Counted from the first letter of the stretch, positions 11,049 to 22,608 are shown. The stretch is 64,000 nt of DNA from Falciphora oryzae (GCA_000733355.1 JNVV01000074.1:84055-148054), one strand, 5' to 3'. The notes: generated by a model from the sequence alone, not told the origin. Numbers and translations are program-made.

Positions 11049-14000
11049 TCATACTAGACGGACCCAGTGGCAGCCAGGGCGCGTGTGATCCGGAGACCGG
11101 TCCGGGTCCAGAAACAACGGCAGTATCTCGCACGGCAAGCTCCCCTTCCGCCGGTCGGGCCTGTGGAGCCAATGAGACATGTACAGGAAAGTAGGGGCCC
11201 CCAGGACGTCCAGGTAGCAGTCCCCAATGAGTCGGAGCGGACGAAAGTGATGTTCGGCCTCGGGTTCACCGGGCGCGCGGTGACGGTAAAAGTAATCGTG
11301 GGCGTCGGGCGCGGGTCTGAGCACGATGTGGGTGTGGCTCGAGGGCAAGATGTGCACCTCGTCGCCAGGACTCATGGACGCCGGCCCCAGCCCGATGGCA
11401 CCCAGGTGGGTCACGAAGAGGGACCTGCCCTCCGTGGCGAGCTTCATAGCGGCGCGGAAGCGGCGCGGATCGTATGTCGACCCGGGCGGGCGTCCATGGC
11501 CGAGGGCTTCCGACACGGAGGGACCGCCGTTGTATTGATACACAGTGCCGCCGTCGTCGAAGAAATCGCAAACGGACCTGTGCCCGCCCGTCACACCCTG
11601 TCCCGACAGCTCGACGGCTGGGAGCAGTTCCGTCGTGAGCCAATGCATGAGCCCGACGTTATCACCGTGCGGCGCCGCTGGCGTGCCGAGCCTTGCGAGT
11701 TTAGGTGACTGGCGGTCCTCGAAATTCACAGCGCACAGGTTCCCGACGAGGGTCCGCGCGAATACGACTTGGGAGTCCCGGCCGTCCAGATAGATCCTAC
11801 CACGAGTACCGCCAAAGACCATGTAGATCCATTCACGGATCACTTGCAGCGCTGCGTCCTCGACTTGGGCGTCATCCCCACCGCTGCCTCCCCAGGTGAC
11901 AAGCCTTTCGCCGACTGCTTTGACCGTGTCAAGACGTAGAGACTCTATGTCGAGTGCATCCTCACGGGGAGGGGCAAACCTTGCTGTGGTCGTGGCTGCC
12001 TCGAATAACAGCGCGTGCAGCTTCTTTCCCAGCTGCGCGTTGATATTGTTCAGTCGTGGCCAGGGTGGCTCCTCGCCGTTGCTTTCGAACTTTGGATACG
12101 AGCATGGCAGCAGTCGCGAAAGCCAGAGGGAGTCGCCTCGAAACACCTTTGTAGAAGTGAAGAAGGGCACGAGGGTAGGGCCCGTGGTACCCGCGCGTTC
12201 AGTCTCCGTGCACCGCTTCTGAAGTGCCGCGGTCGCTTCCAGGACGTCGCGGAGCAGCGGGCAAAGGCCGAGGCTCAGCTGATCCCGACGCCTTTTGTAG
12301 GCTGTCTCCTTTTGATCGAAGAGGTTCCAGAATTCTGTTAGTGTGGGGGTTTCCCAGGCTTCGATAAGGCCGAAGCTCAGTTCCCGAAGCTCTTCGTAGG
12401 CCGTCTCCGTTTGATCGAGGAGCCTCCGGAACTCTGTTGGTGTGGGGATTCCCCAGGCGTTGATAAGGCCGAGGCTCAGCTGATCCCGAAGCCTTTCGTA
12501 GGCTATCTCCATTTGATCGAGGAGCTTCTGGAACTTTATCGGTGCGGAGGTTCCCCGAGCTTCGATAAAGCAGAGGCTCAATTCCCGAAGCCTTTCGTAG
12601 GCTGTTTCCGTTTGATCGAGGAGCTTCCGGAACTCTATTGGTGTGGGGATTCCCCCGGCTTCGACAAGGCCGAGCCTCAGCTGAGCCCAATGCCTTTTGT
12701 AGGCTGTCTCCGTTTGATCGAGGAGCTCCCGGAACTCTGTTGGTATGGGGGTTCCCAAGGCTTCGATAAGGCCGAGGCTCAGCCGATTCCGAAGCCTTTC
12801 GTAAGCTATCTTCGTGAGGAGTTTCTGGAACTCTGTTGGTGTGGGGGTTCCCCTCCGGGCTTCGAAGCGCGTGCCCATTGGGCTCCTGTAATCCTCCGAC
12901 TCGATGCCCGGCGATATATGATCTCCTTGTTGGACCGGCTCTGCCGCCTTCTTCATGCGGATACGAGCGCAATCTCGTCGAAGATTTGCAATGATCCTGT
13001 ATGCGTCGTCGACTTCCTTCGGTTGCCGGGCAATATGATACGCATACACCCGTAGCCCATATGCCTGGGGGTTCTCTTTAGACCCTTTGTCGTTTCCTCC
13101 GAAGGGTTCGTACTGCTTAAGCAGTTTCTCAAGACTTTCCAGCTCCTCCTTGCAGGCCAGCCGGTACCCCTCGAGAACAGCTCCGTACTTCCTCAGCGGC
13201 TCGGCAAGAATGGAAGGCAGGCCATTCGAGCGCCGGTTTGACTCTTCTTGTGTTTCCGCCAGGAGCGCCTGCATGTCGTCGCGGACCTCCCTCCAGTATT
13301 CCTCCTCGGACGTGATGACCTGGCTCTGCCACGTGCCGCTCGCGCCGTAGTGTCCCAGGACGGCCGTCCGCGCGCGGTCGCCGGGCTCCATGACGGCGCT
13401 CCAGTCGGGCACCCAGCTCGGCAGATCGCGCCTGTTCTTGCGCGTCTGGTTGCCCGAGAAGAACGCCAGCGATCCCGTGCGGCTAAGCAGCGCATCAGCC
13501 GTCCGCAGGTACACGTCCTTGATGCTGGCGGTGTAGTCTGCCGGCATCGCCTCCTGGTATTCGGTCGTGGCCAGGCCCAGGAGGGCGTACACGCGGTCCC
13601 GCTCGTCCGCGGCGTCGCGGTGGCCGAACTCGTAGAGCAGGGGCAGAAGCGTGGCGCTGTCGCCCTCGCGCCAGCGGTCCCGTAGGCCGTCGATGTCAGA
13701 GACTGTCCTGGCAAACAGATCAAGGACCTTGCCGTGCTCCGCTGGCAGCGCCGTCGTCGTCGCCGCCACTGCCCGGGAGGGCTGCTGCTGCTCCTCCGCT
13801 GCGAACGGCGGTTGGTGATGATGAGCCCGGGCCGCCGCCGTGATCCGCCGCGCGACGAGGCTCGGGTGCCGCGCGGCGCGGGCGAACATATCCCAGGGCG
13901 CCGACACGTCGCCGAAGCGCACCGTTACGGGCCCGCCCGCGACCGTGGCCTCCTGCACAACCCAGACGCGGCGCCACCAGGGGCTGAGGAGCATTATGCG

Positions 14001-14871
14001 GAGCGCCTCAAAGAGCGCCTGCAGGTCCTCTGTCTTCTCGGGCTGCACGAGCTCGGCTGGGGGCCAGGCGCGGTCCTGGTCGTGGGCTAGCGTCCAGAGC
14101 AGCGAGAAGACGGAGAGGGCGGATGCCGTCGTGGTCTGGCGCGCCTGACGGCGCCCGCTGGATTCGTTGGCTCCTCCTGTGGTGCCGCGGCCCCATCGTC
14201 CGGATCGCCACGCGTCCCAGAACTCGGCGACGCGTAGACGGTCGCCCGTGTCGCCCGCGGAGCTGCCGTCTGACGAGAAGTCATGGCGGCTGTCGACTGA
14301 AGGGGTGTGTGTCTTGTGAAACCCCAGTGGCGTGCGGTGCGAGATGCCGTCGCCGAGGTATATGGTGAGCGCCTTGCCGCGTCGATAGATATCTCTCATC
14401 AGGGGAACCTGCTCGCGGCGCTCTGCAAGGTTTTGCTGGTTAATGCACTGGATGGGCCATTTGCGTCAGCGCTCCGTGGGGCTCTCGCGCCTTTCCCCCC
14501 GCGAGTCCCCTTAGCAGGGCCTGCTTCCGTCCCTCCAGATCGGGTTTACTCACTAGCGCATCGATCCAGTATATCACCAGCTCGGTCCTGTCGCGCAGGT
14601 ACCGTAAAGCACACGTCAGGTTCACAGTGACTCTCCAGAGTATGCCGTTGAGCCAGATGTTCTCCCCCACGCGGGCCGAGCCCCAAACGTAGGACAGGGT
14701 CCGATACTGGCCAGTGGGGAGCGAATCGAGCGAGACGTGCATCAGGTTACACCGCACGTCGTCCGACCAGGCGCCGGGCAGGATGGTGACCAGGCGGATG
14801 TCGCGCGGGTGGAGGAGCGGTAAATGCGGCGTGTGCTCGGCGCGCTTGGCCGGAATTATGTCATGCTCCAT
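11049..14871 (-). CDS. HET-domain protein with internal 33/34-residue repeats
   Basis: Two exons, 14871-14554 and 14447-11049, are joined at a phase-0 106-nt intron (14448-14553; GTGAGT...CCAG). The junction recreates the canonical HET motif WIDALCINQQN. The protein is about 1238 residues. The HET domain (PF06985) begins near residue 57 with YRTLSYVWG and includes QVPLMRDIYRRGKALTIYLG, then WWRRVWVVQE and the DERDRVYALLGLA block. HET proteins trigger heterokaryon incompatibility cell death in filamentous fungi. Residues about 634-829 contain six tandem units of 33-34 residues, each roughly G-P-TEF-LLDQTETAYERLR-LSLGLIEA. The C-terminal part ends with a typical HET tail (VTHLGAIGLGPASMSPGDEV). 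No frameshift or stop is seen, so the gene looks functional. The repeat region may be a partner-recognition module (inference). Confidence 0.88.
12279..12864 (-). repeat. six-unit coding tandem repeat with 201-bp higher-order period
   Basis: Units lie at 12279-12380 (102 nt), 12381-12479 (99), 12480-12581 (102), 12582-12680 (99), 12681-12782 (102) and 12783-12864 (shorter, diverged). The alternation of 102 and 99 nt gives a dimeric period of 201 nt. All lengths are multiples of three and the HET frame is kept throughout. The repeat also keeps a second minus frame and one plus frame open, which explains long spurious frames here. Confidence 0.92.
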
Positions 14872-15859
14872 GATTGTGGCCCCCTATTTTCCTTCTTTTG
14901 AAGTGTCTGATTCTCTACTCTTCGACCGTAGGAGCCAAGAGGATGTGAAGTTGAATTGTGTTGGAGCTGTGCTGTAGCAATCTTGAAAGGAGCCCTCCTG
15001 GTCCGCGTTCATTTCTCGCAAGCACTCAAGCTACTATGCAGCCCAACGCTGGATTCATTGCCCGACTATACGAAATAGACAAATCTCACTGGATCCCTGT
15101 GCTCCGGTACCCGTCCTGCATTTCGCTGCCTAGCCTGCGCCCGACATGTGTCGAACTGCAGGGAATTGCTGCCATGCTTGCCACCTGATCCGACAGGGGC
15201 GGCGGGCCACACAGGACGTCACAACAGCGCCTTAGCGATGGACTGCAGCCCGTCGAATAAGTCCACTTGCCAGCGCAGCGATGCAGGACGCGCTCCGCCA
15301 CAAAAAGCCCACGCCCTACATTTTCCCCGGCGACTGGTTTGCCTTGCGGTTTTCACGCCGTTCGCATTCAAAAACGAATGGGGGAATAGGGGAGCAGACG
15401 GAACGTCAGGCAGCGATTCCCAGCCATCATACTGAAGAACGTAGCAGGCTTCGTAAGACAAACGCTCCTCTACGAACTCGAGGTCTAGAAGCTAGCGTGT
15501 GATCTGCGAGCCGGCCGGCCGCTCGACCCAGAACCGCAAAGCGTTCTGGCCGGCGGAAAGGGGCGCCTCGAGGGCGAAAGCCTAATGCGTAGGGCTTGCT
15601 ACGCCTGCGTTGTCCCAGTGCGCGAGGTTTTGGAAAGCTAGAGGTAGCTTCCCCGGGAACGAGGTCAGCTTGCTGATGGCCAATTAAAACCGCTCTCGGC
15701 TGACGTACTGGTAACGACGGGGAGGTTGCAGCGCCCGATAATCGCGGCGTGGGCGATTACGTCCAGGCCCACGCGCGTCCTGTCCCATCCAGGTCTGGAC
15801 CGAGGCTGGCTGGGAAAGCTAAAGAGAATCGAGCACATCGAACATCCACTGCTTTCGGC
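14872..15859. other. intergenic; promoter side of the HET gene
   Basis: Upstream region of the HET gene followed by sequence without a recognisable gene. The right end runs into the WD40 relic on the plus strand. Confidence 0.4.
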
Positions 15860-16277
15860 TGACCCTGAAAGGGTCGTCGATCTGACGCGGGATACGGCGA
15901 CCGGCGACTGTCGAGCGACACTTGAGATTGGCATAGCCATTACTCATCTCGCCTTCGATGACACCAGCTCCTGTCTCTTCACCAACATTGGCACATTTCC
16001 CCTGAATTCGCCACGAAGGTTATCGCTGTCACAGGAAACAGTAAGAGTGCCGCCAGCAGAGCCGACAGTTCCTGTACCTGGTTTTTCGCTGCGTCTCGAT
16101 GGCATTGGGCTAAGCGACGACTGCGTATGGGTTACTAGGGGCTTGCGCGGGGTGCTGTGGCTGCCGCCGGCGTACCGACCAGGAAAGCCGGCTGTGGTGG
16201 CATCCACGCTGGCTATCGGAAACTCGTCGGGGCGCGTCGTCGTGGCGGTCTCGGCTGATAGCCAACTTCCATCTTAG
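15860..16277 (+). pseudogene. 3' relic of a NACHT-WD40 (NLR) gene
   Basis: The plus-strand frame ending at 16277 encodes what looks like the last WD40 repeat and tail of a fungal NACHT-WD40 protein. Blocks include DTATGDCRATLE (normally WDATTG..LEGH), ITHLAFDDTSS, NIGTFPLN, then the characteristic tail GLSDDCVWVTRGLRGVLWLPP and a final SSGRVVV. The WD repeat is damaged: the GH of LEGH is replaced and several core residues are changed. No NACHT or upstream WD40 repeats are found on this strand, and no start codon is linked. In intact genes this region folds as the end of the sensor propeller. It is a decayed terminal fragment. Confidence 0.7.
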
Positions 16278-16918
16278 CTCGCCTTTTCCTACCCGGTCGT
16301 CTTCTCCCCAACGGCTCGTGCCTCCAGACAAATACGGGTGTCACCCCCCTCAGCGAGCTGTTGTCGGGCTCGTCGGGCCCGTCGGGCCCATCGGCCGTGG
16401 CGGGCGCCGCGGTGGCTGTGGGCCGTGCATCTGGACGGGTGCTGTTCTGTCTGTTCTCTGATCAAAAGGGCCTGCTTCCTCAAGGGAGTGTGGTATTAGA
16501 GTGTCAATCTAGCTTCCTCTATAATTTTTGGTATCTTTGCCCTCCTATGGGTCCTAGGGGAAGAGTCCGTCGTTTTTTTTCCCCTGTCTCTCCTTTGGGG
16601 TTTCGTCCCTCGCTCCGCTATCTCTCTGCGCGGTTCTCCCCTTTTCGTTGGGTTGCCCGTTTCCTCTTCGCGGGGGGCGCTTGGTCCTGCCCCCTTGGGT
16701 CGCTTCGTCCCTTTTGTCACTCCCACGTCGAAAACCCCGCGACCGTGGCCTCGCCCGCGGACCACTCCCTCACCACTTGCAACTACCCCTTCCCAGAGGT
16801 TACTTACTCCACCACCAATCCCGGTCGTCGGCGTACCATCTCAGTTGGGAAACGTAGGCGGGGGTCGGCCAGGGCACATCTTAACGGGGTTCTCCATACA
16901 CGTAGCTCGCTGGGGTTC
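16278..16918. other. intergenic between NLR relic and acetyltransferase gene
   Basis: About 640 bases downstream of both the plus-strand NLR relic and the minus-strand acetyltransferase gene. It includes a GC-rich GGGCCCGTC duplication near 16375-16392 and a pyrimidine-rich stretch around 16570-16700. No gene is seen. Confidence 0.4.
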
Positions 16919-17461
16919 TTACACGAGCAAGCGTTCCCACAGCGCCGTGTCGATCCAGCGCCCAAATTTGCAGCCGACATCGTGCAGGACTCCGGCGCGG
17001 ACGAACCCGCACGCGTCGTGCAGGGCCTCGCTCGCGTCGTTGGGCAGCGCCACGACGGCGACGGCGGTGCGGATGCCGTCGGCTCGCAGGCGGGCCAGCA
17101 GCTCGCCGTACAGCCGCCGGCCCACGCCCCGGCCCCGCGCGCTCTCGGTCAGGTAAACCGACGTCTCGCGCGTAGCGCCGTAGGCGGGCCGGGACCGGTA
17201 GGCAGACGAATAGGCGTAGCCTATAACGATGTCCCCCTCTGCGCCCGCGGTTGTGGTGGTGGCGGTGGCTACCAGCATGTGGTCGCCGGCGTCGCTGGAC
17301 TCCAGCTTGGACGACCAGTAGGCCAGCGGGGACGGGACGAGGTCGAACGTGGCGATGGAGGTTGCCACCTCATGGTCGTAAATCCGCTTCACGGCTGGCA
17401 GGTCGTCTGGAATGGCGACACGCACGGCCACCGGTGACTCGATCGCAGCCATGGTCGCCAT
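16919..17461 (-). CDS. GNAT acetyltransferase, phosphinothricin-acetyltransferase-like
   Basis: A single-exon gene for 180 residues. The order of motifs matches the PAT/BAR branch of the GNAT fold: VAIPDDLPAVKRIYDHEV near residues 15-32, the Tyr-rich acceptor strand GYAYSSAYRSRPAYGATRE, the acetyl-CoA pyrophosphate loop ARGRGVGRRLY (R-x-x-G-x-G), and the C-terminal GFVRAGVLHDVGCKFGRW segment. It transfers an acetyl group from acetyl-CoA to an amine, often of a small toxic amino acid. The true substrate here is unknown. The family is common in bacteria and scattered in fungi. The start may be the ATG at 17461 or the one at 17452. The length is normal for the family. Confidence 0.85.
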   Translation of the reverse strand: MATMAAIESPVAVRVAIPDDLPAVKRIYDHEVATSIATFDLVPSPLAYWSSKLESSDAGDHMLVATATTTTAGAEGDIVIGYAYSSAYRSRPAYGATRETSVYLTESARGRGVGRRLYGELLARLRADGIRTAVAVVALPNDASEALHDACGFVRAGVLHDVGCKFGRWIDTALWERLLV

Positions 17462-18129
17462 GGGCTCCCTTTCTGTAGCATCAAGTCGACTGGCAACCGG
17501 GGATGACTGACCGGCTGGCTTTATTACGCGCGATGGGGTCTAGGGCAACTACCGGTTAGATGCATGGTCCGTTCCGCCACGTGCCTTTCGAGGATGAATT
17601 GACTCATCGTTCATAATGTCAGGGCAAAGTCGCGTGTTGCAACCATGTGCCGTTTAGGTCAGCATGTCCCTTACTCACCCACGGAGAGAGTGCTTGCTAT
17701 TCGTACCACCCAAACTGAAAATGGACCGGCACACGCTTGAAAATTCGACGACGCGACCAGCTTGTATTCCGACGCAGCGACCCCTCGATTCATGTCCTAT
17801 ACATTCATTCCGCTATCTAGCACATCTTCTATTCTGCTAGAATGCCTCTCAATCCCGGGCCTGGATTTTCGAGAATACAAACCGGCTGCAACCATAATCC
17901 TGCCCAGTCGTCGGGCTCTCCCTCTGCCTCCAACCACGTCAACAATGCTCAACCGTAAAAAAACACCAAGCACAGTTAATGTGGGAAATGAAAAGCTCGC
18001 AGTCGCTGGAGATGGCCCGGCTAACTGTATACTTACCCAACTGTCGGGATCCTAGGACACAGGGTTGCGAGATGCTGCAGTCTGAAATCCTGCTGCATCC
18101 ACTCCCCTAGCTGGTCGACGGCGACGCCA
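17462..18129. other. intergenic; acetyltransferase promoter side
   Basis: Upstream region of the minus-strand acetyltransferase gene. The rest has a lower GC content than the genes and no supported coding frame. Confidence 0.4.
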
Positions 18130-18630
18130 CTAAAAAGCATGCTCGGAAGATGACGTACGGTTGATGTAGTAGGCCACGGGCTTCTTTTCGGCATGCGACG
18201 CATTATATGAGCCCGGCCGCTTCCGCTCATCCCCGGCGTCCTCCGGCGGGACGTATCCAATCAGTTGGCACAGCTCGAGGACGCGGTCTCGCCGGAGGCG
18301 ATTGTCGAGGACGTGCTCGACGGCAAAGTTGGTGCGCCAACCGCTGGCGGTACTTACGACTGGGGACAGCCTACCGCGGTCAAGGCGTGCCACCGTCTTG
18401 TGTCTATCTGGGGCGCCGTATGTGATGCTCTGCTTATAGAAGCTGATCTGGGTACCCCAGTCGGTGGTCTTCGTGACAAAATGACCGCGCTTGGGCTCAT
18501 TCGATGAGCCTGAGCTCGTTGTTTCCTCAACCGCCGTGACCGGCTCAAAGGCCTGCAGCTTGACAGCGATGATCCTGCGGTTGGGCCCGGCTTCGCCACT
18601 CTCTTGTCGTGTAAAAAGGTTTCTGGCAAA
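18130..18630 (-). pseudogene. unidentified gene fragment
   Basis: Two minus-strand stretches look coding. Roughly 18630-18380 encodes a segment containing RRIIAVKLQAFEPVTAV and TKTTDWGTQISFYKQS. 18340-18130 encodes NFAVEHVLDNRLRRDRVLEL and AEKKPVAYYIN. A short intron (donor GTAGGC near 18376, acceptor near 18345) could join them. No start codon and no clear end are visible, and flanking sequence shows no further exons. The EHVLD pattern is loosely like the C-terminal region of fungal subgroup-C chitinase/killer-toxin-like proteins, but I would not name it on this basis. It is probably a truncated fragment. Confidence 0.4.
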
Positions 18631-18950
18631 ATGAATGCGAGGGCGTTATTCCAAGCCTCGGGCTAAGGGAACACCTCTAGGTCTCGTACGTCGACGGGTT
18701 CCTAATATTACGCTGTAGGATAATATTGGTAAAAGCTGAAAGATACCTCGGCTCGAAGAAACAGGGGATGACTTTTATTACCTTGAACTAAAATATGTCC
18801 GTGGAAAAGGCACAGGCGACGTACACCATGGTGTGTATTTCGAGCAGTGTTAGCGGTAACCCGTACGCTCGCCGCAGGATGCATAAAGTCACCATCCAGG
18901 ACATCTGGAGGAGGATGAGTCGCTTTTGGTTACCGTCGGCCCTACTACGA

Positions 18951-19330
18951 TCAGGGATCCGCCGAGGGGTCGATATATATCCAGTGGCCGAAGCAGAGCT
19001 TGACGGTCCTGTGGTAGGACGCCGACGCGAGCGTCTTGCCGTCGCGCGCAAACATGACCGAGTTGACTTCGCTGCTATGGCCGCCCTCGAGCGTCCGCAG
19101 ACACGCATCCCAACTCCGGTCTACCTGCGGCACCAATGAAAGCCAGGTCGGGAACTGGTCACGGAACACCTTTCGGACGACGCTCTCCTCTGGCGCAAAG
19201 ACAAGGGCTGAACAGTAGACCTGCAGGGGCGATGTATTGATAACGGAGCAATGATTCAGAATGACGCGCCGTATATCACGAAGCAGCGCTGATACCGCAG
19301 TGCCGTCTTCTGGCTTGTGGTAGTTAGCAC
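18951..19330 (-). pseudogene. central relic of a NACHT-WD40 (NLR) gene
   Basis: The minus-strand frame between about 19330 and 18951 reads through the hallmark junction of fungal NACHT-WD40 proteins: LLRDIRRVILNHCSVI, then TSPLQVYCSALVFAPEESVV and the start of the propeller with WDACLRTLEGGHSSEVNSV and DGKTLASASYHRTVKL. After TVKL the frame turns into unrelated sequence and stops at 18951. One Gly appears inserted in LEGH. Only the end of the linker domain and less than one WD40 repeat remain; no NTPase motifs are present upstream. With the relic at 15.9-16.3 kb on the opposite strand, this shows at least one NLR gene was broken and scattered here. Confidence 0.75.
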
Positions 19331-20906
19331 GTTGCTGATACCGACAAGAGAAGAAGCGACGGTGATCATCTTGGAGGAGGCAGAGGTAGTCGTGCTAGAT
19401 GTAGTAGGTCTTCTTGCCGGTGATGGAAGGGCGCGGGAAGGAAAAATGGGAGCAACACTTAGGAAGGGAATTAGCCCTCCTCGAGGCAGTACGGGCCCAG
19501 TAGAGCGGGTTCTATGGACTTGTGGATTTCAGACTACGCATGACGGGATACTCGCTCTCCCCGGTGACCGGCTGGGCCTTCGCGGCGGCGAGGAGACTAT
19601 GGGAGTCTGCCTTGGGTCAGCCTGATGATCGTCACGGTGGGCCGGGAAGGAGCTTCGCTAGTGGGCCATGGGCCGCAGCGCCATACGTGGGACCGGGCTG
19701 GAAAAGCTCAATATCACGGAAGGAGGCCACCTAGGAGGTGAGGCGCCAGTCCCCAGGGGCAGTGCGGTTAGTTCCGCCTTCTTGTTCTGGGCGCGGTGCC
19801 CATGTACGAAGGAAGTAAGCACAAGGAGCCCCTGAACAGGGGGGCTGAACACGCGTGTCCGCACGTCGTACGTCGTAACCCAAGCATTGCATGTACGGTC
19901 ATCCACATCGTCTATCAAGCGTTAGAGCTCTTGCGACAGTATCCAAAATTTCGATCTTCTTTTCCTTGGCCTTCATCCCATTATTTTTTATACTCACCTC
20001 CTCCTTGCCCAGCGCAATTGCTGGAGTGCAACAAGTCAAGCGGGATATCGCACAGGAAATCCCGGAGGGGGGTCCTCCGCCACCTTCGTTATCCCGTGTT
20101 CGGCACCGCTTTGAGGGTTACCGGTGATGATTGTGGCTTATTCCGGGATGGCGTAGGTGTTGGCGTTCGTGGCAATGGTCGTATGTCCGGGTTCTTCGCA
20201 GACGATCGTCGCTTCTTGCCTCGCCCATATTCGTCTCTTTTGCTTCCCCTATCTCTGCCTCCTCTTGGCGTGATCCTCCGCCGGACTGCCGGGCGCTGTG
20301 TCTAGGACAGGTGATACCCCTTCGGACGGACTTTTAAGGTCTCCCATCATTTGGTACAACGGGCGGGAGGCTCTACATTCTCCTCGTGCCGCCACCCCCT
20401 TGGATGCCGCGTGGACGCAAGACAAGGCTGGTGAACTTGGGGCTGCGGGGCAATATTGTCCTCGTCGTCGACATCGGGATGCTTTCCGGAGTGGTTTGCG
20501 ACTGGATTGGTCGTATGTACCCCGAGAGACGGACGCTGGCGACCAATCGAGCTCAGGCGTCACATCTATAGTAGGCCCAGCCCAGCAATACGCAAACATT
20601 CAGTTGTTACACCGTTAGTCTAACACGTCCAGCTTGACAGGCGTGCGAGAGCTACAGGAAGCTCAAAACAAAATGCGATGAAGGAAAACTTTGCAAGAAA
20701 AAGGAGTGCGAAGATTGTGACGGCGAGCGCCTAGGGGGTGAGCGCGGGGGCAGCGGCAGCAGCACAAGTGCTGGAAAACAGCGGGCGGGGGCAGGGCAGG
20801 CGTGGCAAAATGCCTCAGGAGTGGGAGAGACAGTCGGTCGCCCGATGCTTCGGCCGCACCCCGCAGCCGAGGATCTTTTGGCGCGGGCCCCGGCGAAGGA
20901 CCGGTC
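19331..20906. other. intergenic
   Basis: No gene is supported. A plus-strand frame at 19891-20127 has a hydrophobic segment after its ATG but ends without a recognisable domain, and I see no credible downstream exon. The region joins the NLR relic to weak coding fragments near 21 kb. Confidence 0.35.
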
Positions 20907-21326
20907 TTACTGCCTGCAGAGCAAGAACTCAGTCTCGGGGGACGGAATATCGCCGACGTCCGTGGGGGAGAGGTTAGTAAATAAGGCGCGCAGTTGGCTC
21001 GTCCTCCTCAGACCTCCGATGGCGCCACCAAAAGGGACATCCACGGTGTAATTTTCGGATAGCCTGGTGAGCTCGCCGCCGGCATCTTTCTGTGTAAGAT
21101 AGAAAACAGGAGTTGGCGCTTCGACAGAGGAACCAGCAAAGCCTTTGATGCCGACAAGCAGGTGGTGGAACGCAGTCGGTTCGGCGGGCGATTGTGGGTT
21201 TTCATTGAGCAGGCTTATCACGGACTGCAGCTTCGTAGCCTCGACGACTGAGTCATCCCCGGTCGGTACGCGACCACGCTCACGCGGGTCACGCACAGTG
21301 ACCTCGCCGCCACACAGCTTGTTCAA
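20907..21326 (-). CDS. possible gene fragment, unknown
   Basis: A minus-strand frame whose codon use looks coding over about residues 30-139 (segments LQSVISLLNEN, AFHHLLVGIKGFAG, TRLSENYTVDVPFGGAIGG and SPTDVGDIPSPETEFLLC). The start is not convincing and no family is recognised. It lies head-to-head with another weak fragment on the plus strand, so both may be remnants of genes cut during rearrangement. Confidence 0.3.
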   Translation of the reverse strand: MNKLCGGEVTVRDPRERGRVPTGDDSVVEATKLQSVISLLNENPQSPAEPTAFHHLLVGIKGFAGSSVEAPTPVFYLTQKDAGGELTRLSENYTVDVPFGGAIGGLRRTSQLRALFTNLSPTDVGDIPSPETEFLLCRQ

Positions 21327-21344
21327 CGAGGAAGACAGGCGGCC

Positions 21345-21700
21345 ACGGCTGGAACTTCTCGCCCAAGCGCATCATCATCAAGGTTGCGCGGGCGGCGGCA
21401 GACAAGCACGCAGACGGGGGTACCCTGCTGACGCAGGAGTCCAGGTGGCGCATGGCCGGGGTCCTGTTTGGTCGCTGGGAGTGGATGAAGCGCCTCCGAA
21501 GCGGGGAGCTCGCGACGGCGGACGACAAGCCGTGGCGGCTGCGAGACAAAGCACACGTCGCATTCGCTGAGACCATGGCAGAGGCGGCGCTGGGTCTGCT
21601 TTCCCCGTCGGAGATCTGGCCGCGCCTCGCGAATATCCCCGGCGTGCCCGCCTTTGCGGCCAGGCGCTTCCCATCCAGGTCAGTGTGCTACCACTCGTAA
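21345..21700 (+). CDS. possible 3' coding fragment, unknown
   Basis: The plus-strand frame ending at the TAA at 21698-21700 encodes about 118 residues of protein-like sequence (RIIIKVARAAADKHADGG, WRMAGVLFGRWEWMKRL, AFAETMAEAALGLLSPSEI). It lacks an ATG at a sensible position and would need an upstream exon that I cannot place. No family is recognised. Confidence 0.35.
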
Positions 21701-22297
21701 AGCCGATTGTTCATGGCCCAGGCCCAAGGTAGGTACCAGTTGGTTACCTCTAGGTACCTATTCTAGTCATTCAAGTGTGTTAATTCTTGCCAAGTGGCAC
21801 AGACACCAGGTACCGCACAGGTCGGTAGCCGTGACGCTCCCGCTCCGCTTGTCATGCCCTGAAGCGGGCCTAAGTCGGCAGACAAATCTACAAAGAAAGA
21901 AAAAAGATATGGACCAGCAAGCAGCCACTGCTAGTGACTCCGCCAATTTCTTTTTATCGCCAGAACCTGTAGAGATGCGGCAACTTCGGATGCCGAATAA
22001 GTCGGTGTCCAGCGAGCAGAGCCTCGGACCTCGCGGTGTGGTTGTGTGCGGACATGAGGATGGCTTGTGGTCGGTTGCCTTGGAAACTGTCCTTTTCACC
22101 GCCTTTGGGCATATTGCCCACAGTGCGCTTTCGGGCTGGCGCCGTCAAATCGCCGTTCAAATTCCAGCTTGCGATAGGCCCCGCAAGCTTCAAGGGCTCG
22201 CCGAGGGATCCCTTTGGAGCCGCTGAAGCGTTGCGCTACTGTGGCCAATGGCCCCGGGTTCGCGCACTGTGTTAGCAACCCTGCGACTCCATACCTC

Positions 22298-22390
22298 GAG
22301 AAAAAAAAAAAAAAAAGAAAAAGAAAAAAAAATAATGTTAAAGAGAATGAGAAAGAAAAAAAGAAAGAAAATAAGGGAAGGGAGGAGGGG
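22298..22390. repeat. purine-rich low-complexity tract
   Basis: Almost only A and G on the plus strand, beginning with a 15-base A run. It is low-complexity DNA and could be an old polypurine microsatellite. Confidence 0.85.
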
Positions 22391-22599
22391 CATACACCAC
22401 TGCCAGCGAACTCCCCGCTCCGCAAACCTGACGCGCACGGGAGCTGTCCTGGTGTCCAGCCCTGGGTATTTGGCACCTGGAAGGCGGAAAGCATATCCGC
22501 AAGGCCGCAGATGCCATATACAGCCCGCCCTCGCCCGGTATCAGCCAGCCGGTGGCTGACCCTGGTCCGCTCATCCTGGAGTAGAGCCATTCGGATCCC

Positions 22600-22608
22600 T
22601 ATATAAAA
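22600..22608 (+). promoter_or_regulatory. putative TATA box
   Basis: TATATAAAA followed by GC-rich DNA, about 320 bases upstream of the small zinc-ribbon gene. This is plausible as its core promoter if the leader is long or spliced. Confidence 0.3.

Noticed and set aside
12199..13055. Long frames in other phases across the HET repeat
   Set aside because: They are kept open because the repeat period is a multiple of three; the HET frame continues with recognisable motifs on both sides.
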